From assembly GCA_029260235.1 (NCBI GenBank), contig JAJDDP010000170.1:1-54837 (forward strand): DNA of 54,837 nucleotides, in the 5' to 3' direction. The notes beneath the pieces were generated by a model that saw nothing but the letters and a program-made list of their open reading frames with translations, did no database searches and was not told where the DNA came from. This document shows, piece after piece, positions 43,111 to 51,036 of this stretch. The DNA is from Phycisphaerae bacterium (lineage in GTDB: Bacteria; Planctomycetota; Phycisphaerae; UBA1845). The stretch's first letter is position 1. Every line of letters begins with the position of its first letter. A program made the translations under genes and the position numbers.

Positions 43111-44451
43111 ATGAACACGGTGAAGACTGAAACCCTGACCGATCTCCCAGCTTTGGCCGGTGGGCAACCGGTCACGCGCAAGGAATTCCCGCCGTACAAC
43201 ACAATCGACGATGCAGAAAAGCGGGCGGTGATGGAAGTGCTTGATAGCGGCGTGCTTTCAGCCTATCTCGGGTCGCCGGCGCCTGAATTCAAAGGCGGGC
43301 CTAGAGTTCGCAGCCTGGAAGACGCCTGGGCAGAACAGTTTGGTATTAAGCATGCCGTCTCCATGAATTCTGCGACATCAGCGCTATGTGCAGCCGTCGC
43401 TGCCTGTCAGATCGGCTATGGCGATGAGGTCATCACTTCGCCCTTGACCATGACTGCCACCGCAACGGCTGCTTTGGCCAACGGCGCAGTTCCGGTCTTT
43501 GCCGATGTCGAACCCGACACCCTCAACCTGGACCCAGCCTCAGTGGCAGCTTGTGTCACAAAGCGTACCCGGGCGATCATGGTCGTACACCTAGCCGGCT
43601 ATCCCGTGGACATGGACCCCATCATGGAACTGGCGGCCAAGCACGACCTCTACGTCCTCGAAGACGCCGCCCAGTCACCCGCTGCCCGCTACAAAAGCCA
43701 GTACGCCGGATGCATCGGCCACATCGGCGTGTTCAGTTTGAATTGCCACAAAACCATTCAATGCGGCGAAGGCGGCATCGCCGTTACCGAGGACGACGAC
43801 CTAGCCATGCGACTCTGCCTGATCCGCAATCATGGGGAAGCCTGTCTGGATGGATTCGACCGCCCCGACGCGGAGAACTTAATCGGCTACAACCTGCGCA
43901 TGACTGAACTAGAAGCCGCAATCGCACTTTGCCAGTTGGCCAAGCTGGAGAAGCTCAATGAAGGACGAATCGAGCTAGCCAACTACCTGAGTAAGCGCAT
44001 CACCGAAGAATTCGACTGCCTCCGCCCGCCTAACCTCGCGGCTGACCGCAGCCACGTCTATTACTTCTATCCCGTGGCGTACGACGCCGCTAGAGCAGGC
44101 CTGCCTATCGATCTCTTCGCGCATGCGGTGCAGGCTGAGGGTATTCCATTGCTCGCCCGGTGGAACAAGCCGCTCTATCACCTGCGCATCTACCAGCAAA
44201 GAAGCGCCCGCGGCCAAACGGGTTGGCCCTTCGTGCCTCCGTGGTACGACGGCTCGGTCAGCTACGATCACGGAATATGCCCGGTGGCTGAGGCCGTCGG
44301 AGAATCACTCGTATTTTTTGAAACCCTGCTGCGCTGGCCCAACACCATCGAAGACATGGAGTTGGCTGTCCAAGCAATCCGCAAGGTCTTGGATGGCCGC
44401 CATGCCCTCCTGGCTGTGGACGACGCACCTTCTGAAGGGAAGAAGAGTTGA
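43111..44451 (+). CDS. DegT/DnrJ/EryC1/StrS aminotransferase
   Basis: The ATG at 43111 is chosen because the fold begins just after it (LPALAGGQPVTRKEFPPYN); the frame also opens at 43036, which overlaps the fusion gene. 446 residues; the PLP Lys is in FSLNCHKTIQCGEGG (about 214), with MNSATSALCAA and HLAGYPVDMD. It is longer than PseC and lacks the PseC-like ends, so it acts on another keto-sugar. Its place next to a second cytidylyltransferase, oxidoreductase and a GT-B-like protein suggests a second amino-sugar branch. It overlaps the next gene by 4 bases. Confidence 0.93.
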   Translation: MNTVKTETLTDLPALAGGQPVTRKEFPPYNTIDDAEKRAVMEVLDSGVLSAYLGSPAPEFKGGPRVRSLEDAWAEQFGIKHAVSMNSATSALCAAVAACQIGYGDEVITSPLTMTATATAALANGAVPVFADVEPDTLNLDPASVAACVTKRTRAIMVVHLAGYPVDMDPIMELAAKHDLYVLEDAAQSPAARYKSQYAGCIGHIGVFSLNCHKTIQCGEGGIAVTEDDDLAMRLCLIRNHGEACLDGFDRPDAENLIGYNLRMTELEAAIALCQLAKLEKLNEGRIELANYLSKRITEEFDCLRPPNLAADRSHVYYFYPVAYDAARAGLPIDLFAHAVQAEGIPLLARWNKPLYHLRIYQQRSARGQTGWPFVPPWYDGSVSYDHGICPVAEAVGESLVFFETLLRWPNTIEDMELAVQAIRKVLDGRHALLAVDDAPSEGKKS

Positions 44452-45620
44452 GCAGGCCGCTTCGCATTCTGGCAGGAACAGTTAGGCCTGGCGGGGCAAC
44501 GTGCCTATTTCCGGTCATCGACGCCCTGCGCCGACAACCCGAGGTGGTCGTGCAGGTGATCGCCCATAGCCACGCCGCCGACGTATTCGCTGAGCACAAA
44601 TGCAGGTTCCTTGATCCCAGCCAAGCCACGGGCGGAGAGTTTTCCGAGGCGGCTGCGGGGATGATTGCCGAGGAGTACAACCCCGACCTGATTCTCACCG
44701 GCGTCTTTGGCCCCATCGAGGGCGGGCTTGATTTCTGGTTGATCCGATACGCCCAGCAACAGCACATTGCGTCCTACGGCGTACTGGACGCCTGGATGAA
44801 CTATGCCATGCGATTGGCCGACGCCGCCAGCGGCAACCCCATCGCCTATTTCCCAGACCGGATGGCGGTCATGGACGCCGACACGGTGGCTGAGCTGGCG
44901 AGCATCGGCGTTCCTGCCCACCGATTGGACGTGACCGGGCACCCGTTCCTACCCGTAGTTCGCCAGCACGACCGCGCGGCTGCCAACCGAATGCGCGAAT
45001 CGTTCGGCGTCTTTGGCGATGAAAAGCTGATAGTATTTTTCTCCGAGCCGTTGCGCTGGGGCACAGAGCAAGGCCTGAGCGATTCCCTCGGATATGACGA
45101 GTTCATCGCCTTTGATCTTCTGCAGGGCGCCATCCAACGGGTGGATCGGCCGGACCTCTTGGTGGTCAAGGAGCATCCACGACATGCCTCGCTGATCCTG
45201 CCGGAACGCATAGGCAAGACCCGCGTAGTCCGATCCGACACACCGGCGGTTCTCAACTTGATCGCAGCTGCCGACGTCGTCGCGGGCATGTCCACCACCC
45301 TGTTGGTCTATGCCTACCTGCTGGGCAAGCAGGTGTTGGCCATCCAACCCGGCGTTCACCCCCTGGGGGATTGCAACGTGTTGACCCGGCGATGTCTGGT
45401 GCCGAACCTCGACACCATCGACGCCCTGACCAAGGCCCTGAGCAGCACCACGCCAGATGCAGGCAGCCAGTTGGCCGGTACGCGAGAACAGATGAACTGG
45501 CACGGAGAGCCGGATATCCAAGTTGCAAAGTGCGTGCATCGATTAGCTATTCAGGCCAGCGCACTAAGAACAGGTTCGGCAGATCAAACATCGGTCGCCG
45601 TCAGCTTGCTCGATTCATGA
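44448..45620 (+). CDS. GT-B-like glycosyltransferase or 2-epimerase-like protein, unknown
   Basis: The TTG start overlaps the upstream stop (TTGA), with GAAGGGA 7 bases before it. The 390-residue protein has two Rossmann-like halves: an N-terminal strand LRILAGTVRPGGATCLFPVID and a C-terminal one LVVKEHPRHASL, VVRSDTPAVLNLIAAADVVAGMSTTLLVYAYLLG in the nucleotide-sugar pocket. The last block resembles the UDP-binding region of GT-B transferases and of UDP-GlcNAc 2-epimerases. No exact family is recognised. It probably transfers or remodels a sugar from this cluster. Confidence 0.75.
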   Translation: MSRPLRILAGTVRPGGATCLFPVIDALRRQPEVVVQVIAHSHAADVFAEHKCRFLDPSQATGGEFSEAAAGMIAEEYNPDLILTGVFGPIEGGLDFWLIRYAQQQHIASYGVLDAWMNYAMRLADAASGNPIAYFPDRMAVMDADTVAELASIGVPAHRLDVTGHPFLPVVRQHDRAAANRMRESFGVFGDEKLIVFFSEPLRWGTEQGLSDSLGYDEFIAFDLLQGAIQRVDRPDLLVVKEHPRHASLILPERIGKTRVVRSDTPAVLNLIAAADVVAGMSTTLLVYAYLLGKQVLAIQPGVHPLGDCNVLTRRCLVPNLDTIDALTKALSSTTPDAGSQLAGTREQMNWHGEPDIQVAKCVHRLAIQASALRTGSADQTSVAVSLLDS

Positions 45621-45652
45621 CTTCATCGGCCCTGATTTGTTAGCCGGAGATA

Positions 45653-46627
45653 ATGACCGAATCCAACTCGTCAATTCGCCAGGTTTCCTCGCCCCAGTCC
45701 GAATGGACATGCGTCGACGATCTCCTCCGCGGCATCACCGCTCCGCGAATCGGACTGAACGAGTTACCCCAGTGGTGTGCCTACACCGCCCGCATGCTAG
45801 CCGGCGAAGCGTTGACTCCAGCCAACCGCAATGTCAGTGCCATCCTGAGAACCTATGAGCTGCACTACGCCCGCTGCCTTGAATATATTGACCAGCTGGG
45901 TGTCCAAGCCTCCATGGAGGACGTCCGTGCGTTCCAGAACCGCGTCACCGCCGATGTGGGCAGGCACAATAGCAAACGAGCATCCGTAACCAAGAACAAA
46001 CCCATCTGCGTTTCGCTGGGCGATCTGTTGTTCGAGCTAGACGATGACAAAGAGCAGGAAATCAACTTGCGCATCATGATCGACGCGCTATCGAACCTAG
46101 CCAATGAGTGCAAGACGATTGTTGAATTGGGAGCAGGCTACGGCTACGGACTGCATCGTCTTGAGCCGCACTTCCACGGCAAGAACTTCTGCGGCGCGGA
46201 CTTCTCAGCTAACGCGGTAGCCATCGCCAAGCGGGTCTTTGCTGGCCAAACCAACGTCACCTTCCATCAATTCTGCCTCACCGATGTCGAGAGCTACAAG
46301 TTTCTGGAATACCTGGAACCGCCGCTGCTCGTATTTACTCGCCACGCGGTCGAACAAGTACAAGAATCTGAGCCAGTGCTGCAAGCACTGACCAAGCACA
46401 AAGAAAACATCCACGCGGTAGTTCACTTCGAGCCGCTCTACCAACCCGCAGACAGCACAGCCTTAGGCATCCTCCGCCGCCGCTACATGGAACACCAAGC
46501 CTACAACACCGATCTACTCCCCCAGCTAGAAGCCAACCCAGGCATTGAACTGATCAAGCAACAAATCAACACCATAGGCAGAAACCCGCTCCTGCCGCTC
46601 TCGACGATAGCCTGGCGGTTTGCTTGA
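45653..46627 (+). CDS. SAM-dependent methyltransferase, last gene of the nonulosonate cluster
   Basis: A 324-residue protein with an N-terminal helical part of about 125 residues and a C-terminal class I methyltransferase: IVELGAGYGYGLHRL, FCGADFSANAVAIAK, LVFTRHAVEQVQ. The ATG has CGGAG just upstream, 32 bases after the preceding stop. The leading helical region may bind a carrier or sugar. The acceptor is unknown. Confidence 0.88.
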   Translation: MTESNSSIRQVSSPQSEWTCVDDLLRGITAPRIGLNELPQWCAYTARMLAGEALTPANRNVSAILRTYELHYARCLEYIDQLGVQASMEDVRAFQNRVTADVGRHNSKRASVTKNKPICVSLGDLLFELDDDKEQEINLRIMIDALSNLANECKTIVELGAGYGYGLHRLEPHFHGKNFCGADFSANAVAIAKRVFAGQTNVTFHQFCLTDVESYKFLEYLEPPLLVFTRHAVEQVQESEPVLQALTKHKENIHAVVHFEPLYQPADSTALGILRRRYMEHQAYNTDLLPQLEANPGIELIKQQINTIGRNPLLPLSTIAWRFA

Positions 46628-46933
46628 GTGCATTCTGGTTTTCCAGCGTCTACAGCTTCGGTCAAATTGAGCGAGCCTGGCTTAAGGAACTAGACGAAGC
46701 GCTAATCAGGTTCAGGTCCGAATTCAGCACCACCAACCAATAGACCCAGAAACTCCAACAAACAACTTCGACTGCTCTGAACTGGAGCTGCGTCCGCCGA
46801 TCCAGGCGAGCGGTGAGCGAAGTCATAGTTATGGCCGTTATCTCTGTGGTCCCTGTGCCCTCGGCGGCTACTGCCTTGGCAGTTTCTTTTCTTGGCCACA
46901 GCGAATCGTAAAGTAGAGGGCTGAGCAATTGGA
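46628..46933. other. Gene-free stretch between convergent genes, with repeat remnant
   Basis: 306 bases between the last cluster gene and the SGNH gene. The middle (46841-46885) carries the TCTCTGTGG, CCTGTGCCCTCGGCGG and CTGCCTTGGCAG runs of the degenerate intergenic repeat also seen at 25075-25197. Frames here do not look coding. Confidence 0.45.
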
Positions 46934-48100
46934 TCAGGGCTGGTTGGTCGCGGCCGTACTTGCTTTGGCGACCATCGTCTCGTCGGCAAGAATCTTCTGC
47001 TCCAAAGCAGAGCCAACCAGCTCAGCCACAACTGCGTCGCCGGCATTGGTCAGGTGAATGTGGTCGTGAAAATACTCGCTTCTCCCGGTCACAGAATCGC
47101 TCACATCGACGACCAGAGCATTCTTCTGCCTGCCCACCTCCTCAAGGATCTGATCCGCAGCAGCAAACGCGCTGCACCACGCTTCGTGTGTGAAGTTGAC
47201 GTAGCGAAAGTTGAGACGTTCGACATCTTGGGCTGTATTGTCCGGGTGAACCAGTCGTGCCTGCTTGCAGAGGATGGGTACCGCACCAACATTGTAAGCC
47301 AAGTCGCAAATCATCTGTAAGTTGAGTCGATACTGAGCGAGGGCCACGGAGCTAAGACGATTCTGCAGATGTTCTCGCGCCAAGGGGATCGGCTCGCCTT
47401 CTTCTTGGTAGATCAGTTCGAGGAACCTGTAGCGGAGTTCCAGATAGAGCTTGGAGCCGCAGAGCAGCCTATCAAGCCCGGCTACATGCATACGCGGATC
47501 TTGCTCAGGATCGAAGGGAAAGTGAATATCGCGATAGGCCAAGTTCTGATCGACCAAATCGAAGTATTTTTGGTCGTTATACCCTTGGTAGAGAACCACG
47601 TAGTCTGGTTCGTACATCCATAATTCGGTCAAGAATTTCCCAACCGAGTCTACGGTGTCATGCCCTGGCACCGAGGCGTTGATCACCTCAACCTTCAGGT
47701 CTCCATTGTTCAAGAGTGTTCCAATCTGGTGAGGCCAATCGTTGCCAACACCTCGGTCGTTGGCACAAAAAACCGACGAACCTCCTAAGAAGAGAATGCG
47801 GATCACGCCCGAATCCTTCTGCGGGTGAAACTCAGCACCTCGAAACCCGCGGCTATTGATCAGAATGGCGTTGTCGGCTGGTCCGTTGATCTTGTTCACC
47901 ACGCGGTCTTGATTTAAGCGATGTCGCGTAAACACCGACGGGCGGTAAGTGAGTGATCGACTTTCGATGTCTTGGACGCTGTACGTGTTGGCGAACAGGC
48001 GGACCGCAACTTCGCCACAAGCGCCCGCCAAGACCGCGGCGGACCCCATGGCTAACACGATGAAGGCCAATCTCTTTCGCCTGCTCAGTCGGTCAGCCAT
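46934..48100 (-). CDS. Membrane-anchored SGNH/GDSL-family hydrolase
   Basis: ATG 48100 has GAGGA about 7 bases upstream, giving 388 residues with an N-terminal signal anchor (RLAFIVLAMGSAAVLAGACG). The catalytic blocks of the SGNH fold are visible: FLGGSSVF (nucleophile Ser), the glycine and Asn of LYQGYND, and the C-terminal DHIHLTNAGD with Asp and His. These enzymes add or remove O-acetyl groups on surface glycans. It lies convergent to the nonulosonate cluster and could modify the same glycan; the function is inference. The 'VGEVAVRLF' region marks the start of the exposed part. Confidence 0.85.
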   Translation of the reverse strand: MADRLSRRKRLAFIVLAMGSAAVLAGACGEVAVRLFANTYSVQDIESRSLTYRPSVFTRHRLNQDRVVNKINGPADNAILINSRGFRGAEFHPQKDSGVIRILFLGGSSVFCANDRGVGNDWPHQIGTLLNNGDLKVEVINASVPGHDTVDSVGKFLTELWMYEPDYVVLYQGYNDQKYFDLVDQNLAYRDIHFPFDPEQDPRMHVAGLDRLLCGSKLYLELRYRFLELIYQEEGEPIPLAREHLQNRLSSVALAQYRLNLQMICDLAYNVGAVPILCKQARLVHPDNTAQDVERLNFRYVNFTHEAWCSAFAAADQILEEVGRQKNALVVDVSDSVTGRSEYFHDHIHLTNAGDAVVAELVGSALEQKILADETMVAKASTAATNQP

Positions 48101-48301
48101 CGATGGTTCCTCGCATGATTGGCCCAAAGACCAGAATGTACAGCTAGGCGGCACTCGTCGCCCAAGAGCGGCTACACCCCAAGAGTCGCGGTGGGCAGCG
48201 GGCAGCCTGCCCATTGGTTATCGGAAGTTTGGAGGGATGACCTTACAAACGAGGCAGGCCCAATTGTGGTTGAAATGCCCCGAAGCCAGGCTCAGAGGGC
48301 G

Positions 48302-49492
48302 TCACTGCTTCAGGAAATACTCCATCAGCTCGAATCCAGGGTCGCAATGCAGGTCGCTCAGCCGCGCGTTGTCCTCTGAGAACGATCGGGCCATGACGGT
48401 GTGGACGCCCTCGCCGGCGATGCAAAACGGAGGGGGGGCTGCCGTATGAATTCGGGTGGCCACCGGCGTCGGATGATCGGGGACCACCATGATCTTCCAA
48501 TGATCGAACGTCTGCATTCGTGCCAAGAGCGGGCCGACAATGTGTTCGTCGATTTGCTCGAGGGCTTTGACCTTCTCAGCCGCATCCCCCAGGTGCCCCG
48601 CCTCATCGGGCGCCTCGATGTGGACCAGCACAAAATCATGATCGTCCAAAGCAGCCACGGCTGCGTCGCCCTTGGCGCGATAGTTGGTGTCCAAGAATCC
48701 AGTCGCCCCAGCCACGTCGATCACTCTGAAGCCCAGGCCAATCGCCAATCCGCGAATGACATCAACCGCCGCGATAACAGCGGCTTCCTTAATGCCGTAC
48801 AACTCCTCGAAGGCGGGTAGGTTGATCGCCCGACCTTGGCCCCACAGCCAGATTGCATTGGCCGGATTCTCACCCAAGTCGCGACGCACCTCGTTGATTT
48901 CATGATCAGCCAAGATAGCCGTTGCCCGCTCCATGATGGCGCTGACGCGGGCAGCATCTCTTCCGCGGGGAAGATGGGCTTCGACATGCTGCCCGGGGAT
49001 GTCGTGCGGTGGCGTACATTCCAGCTCGAGATCGCCGGCTTTGCCGATCACCATCAAGTGTCTGTACGAAACGCCCGGATAGAACCGAACCCCATCCGGT
49101 GCGACTTCTTCATTCAGCGAGTCGATGATCTTGGCGGCTTCAACGCTGCCGATGTGCCCCGCGGCAAAGTCCCCCATGGTGCCCTCAACAAGTGTCACCA
49201 GGTTGCACCGGAACACGACATCTGTTGGCGCAAGATCAATACCCATTGCCGCGGCTTCGAGCGGCGCCCGCCCGGTGAAGTATAGATTCGGGTCATAGCC
49301 CATCAGTGATAGGGTGGCCACGTCGCTGTGTGGGGTGAAGCCTTCAGGCACGGTGGCGACGGTGCCTTGTCGACCATGGGTGCTGATCCAGTCGATGTTT
49401 GGCGTGCGCGCAGCAGCCAAGGGAGTCATGCCATCCAGTTCAGCCAACGGCTCATCGGCGGCACCATCGGGGATGATCATGGCATATCGCAT
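48302..49492 (-). CDS. apgM-like 2,3-BPG-independent phosphoglycerate mutase homologue; proposed homoserine kinase
   Basis: A 396-residue alkaline-phosphatase-superfamily enzyme: MIIPDGAADEP (metal Asp), the nucleophile Ser in FTPHSDVATLSLMGYDP, HIEAPDEAGHLGD and VVPDHPTP. It is of the archaeal-type independent phosphoglycerate mutase family. The subgroup that sits beside homoserine dehydrogenase in bacteria without thrB has been proposed to be an alternative homoserine kinase, and here it follows hom by 22 bases. Both readings are possible; the neighbourhood favours threonine synthesis. Confidence 0.9.
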   Translation of the reverse strand: MRYAMIIPDGAADEPLAELDGMTPLAAARTPNIDWISTHGRQGTVATVPEGFTPHSDVATLSLMGYDPNLYFTGRAPLEAAAMGIDLAPTDVVFRCNLVTLVEGTMGDFAAGHIGSVEAAKIIDSLNEEVAPDGVRFYPGVSYRHLMVIGKAGDLELECTPPHDIPGQHVEAHLPRGRDAARVSAIMERATAILADHEINEVRRDLGENPANAIWLWGQGRAINLPAFEELYGIKEAAVIAAVDVIRGLAIGLGFRVIDVAGATGFLDTNYRAKGDAAVAALDDHDFVLVHIEAPDEAGHLGDAAEKVKALEQIDEHIVGPLLARMQTFDHWKIMVVPDHPTPVATRIHTAAPPPFCIAGEGVHTVMARSFSEDNARLSDLHCDPGFELMEYFLKQ

Positions 49493-49514
49493 GGGACGAC
49501 TATGGCCTCGTCAG

Positions 49515-50801
49515 TTATGCTTCTACGATTCGCACCGCAACAGGTTGCCCAATCACAGTATCCAGTTCAGCTATTCGCTGCAACGCCTGGCGCAGGGTCG
49601 CACCGGGCATTGCATTCGTAAGAGTCACCATATCAACCGCCCCATCGCTGCCGGAAACCTCATGTCTCACCTCGCTGACCAACACGACGCCCTGGTCAGC
49701 CCAGATTTGGGCGACTTGGGCCTTGCTGGCTGCGCTCTCTTTCACTCGGACACGACAATAGAAGCGTGCGTCAAGATCATCCAGCGGCCTGCATTCAACG
49801 GATTGGCCGTCGTCTATCGGAAATGCGACGGGCCTGTTATTGCCTCGGGACAGGTCAATGATATCTGAAACCACCGCACTAGCCGTCGATCCAGCTCCAG
49901 CGCCGGAACCGTGTACGACAACCGGTCCGCTGGCATGCCCTAGCAAACAAAGTCCAGCATCACCACCGTTCACCAACGCCAGTGGGTGACCCTCAGCCAA
50001 GAACACAGGCTCGACCCCGAGCATGACCTCATCTCCCAGCCGCTGAGCGATGGCCAACAACTTGCAGACGAATCCCAAGCCCGCTCCGAACATCAAGTCC
50101 CGGGTCTGCAGCGATTCGATGCCCCGGCATGGCACCGCATCGAGTGAAATCTGACATCCAAAAGCAAGCGAAGCCAGAATGAGAAGCTTATGAGCACTGT
50201 CCGTGCCATTGACATCCAATGTCGGATCAGCCTCGGCATATCCGAGAGATTGAGCTTCAGCCAACGACGTATCAAAACCGACTCCACCGGCAGACATAGC
50301 CGTCAAAATGTAGTTACAAGTTCCGTTGACAATGCCCAATAGAGACTCGATCCGGTTGGCAGCCAAGCCCCGGTCAATCGCACAGATGACCGGCAGCCCG
50401 GCACAGCAACTCGCCTCGATGCCCAACCCTACCCCCGACGCCGCTGCAGCCCGGAATACTTCTCCGCCAAACTCTGCCAGCAGTGCCTTGTTCGCCGTGA
50501 CAACGGGCCTACCCGCCTCAAGGGCTGAGCAAACCAGCTTGCGGGCTACGTTGCAGCCGCCAATCACCTCGACCACCATGTCGATGTTCGGCTTGAGCAA
50601 TTGCGAAACATCATCAGTGAACAATTCTCCAGCAAGCGCTGTTTGGCGAGATTTGGCAAGATCGCGGACCAATACTTTTGCGATCCGAAGCTCAAAACCG
50701 TACCGGTCAGCCAGGGCTTGCCGGCGCTCGTCGATCAAGCGGGCTACGCCCGCACCAACGGTGCCGCATCCTGCCATTCCCAGTTGGATCGTCCGAACCA
50801 T
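49515..50801 (-). CDS. hom: Homoserine dehydrogenase
   Basis: Reduces aspartate semialdehyde to homoserine, leading to threonine and methionine. The ATG at 50801 has GGAGGT 9 bases upstream; 428 residues. NAD(P) loop GMAGCGTVGAGV, VEVIGG, TANKALLAE, the catalytic signature GYAEADPTLDVNGTDSAHKL, and a C-terminal ACT domain (about 350-428) that usually binds threonine as feedback inhibitor. It lies 22 bases upstream of the apgM-like gene on the same strand. No aspartokinase, thrB or thrC is nearby. Confidence 0.97.
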   Translation of the reverse strand: MVRTIQLGMAGCGTVGAGVARLIDERRQALADRYGFELRIAKVLVRDLAKSRQTALAGELFTDDVSQLLKPNIDMVVEVIGGCNVARKLVCSALEAGRPVVTANKALLAEFGGEVFRAAAASGVGLGIEASCCAGLPVICAIDRGLAANRIESLLGIVNGTCNYILTAMSAGGVGFDTSLAEAQSLGYAEADPTLDVNGTDSAHKLLILASLAFGCQISLDAVPCRGIESLQTRDLMFGAGLGFVCKLLAIAQRLGDEVMLGVEPVFLAEGHPLALVNGGDAGLCLLGHASGPVVVHGSGAGAGSTASAVVSDIIDLSRGNNRPVAFPIDDGQSVECRPLDDLDARFYCRVRVKESAASKAQVAQIWADQGVVLVSEVRHEVSGSDGAVDMVTLTNAMPGATLRQALQRIAELDTVIGQPVAVRIVEA

Positions 50802-50938
50802 CTTACGCCCACCTCCATGCCTACACTGAACCGACACATCGATTTGTAACCGCCCGATGAATCTATGCCCGTAAATGCCGCCAGGCAAGTCTCGCGAGAT
50901 TCCGCCTGGATTCAGAGGCTACAGAGCTATGGTTATGG

Positions 50939-50978
50939 AATGGGCCGGTATCGATCCAAGAATCGATGCCGGCCCATT
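50939..50978. terminator. Strong 17-bp hairpin between the M4 peptidase and hom genes
   Basis: The arms 50939-50955 and 50962-50978 pair over 17 positions with one G-U pair, around a 6-base loop (CCAAGA). It lies about 59 bases past the minus-strand stop of the peptidase. No T-run follows on either strand, so it may be a terminator without a U-tract or a 3'-end stabiliser. Confidence 0.55.
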
Positions 50979-51036
50979 GTCTCAGCAAGTCCGTACGCCG
51001 CTCACAGGCAAGCGGGGGACCAAGTTCAGTCGCAAA

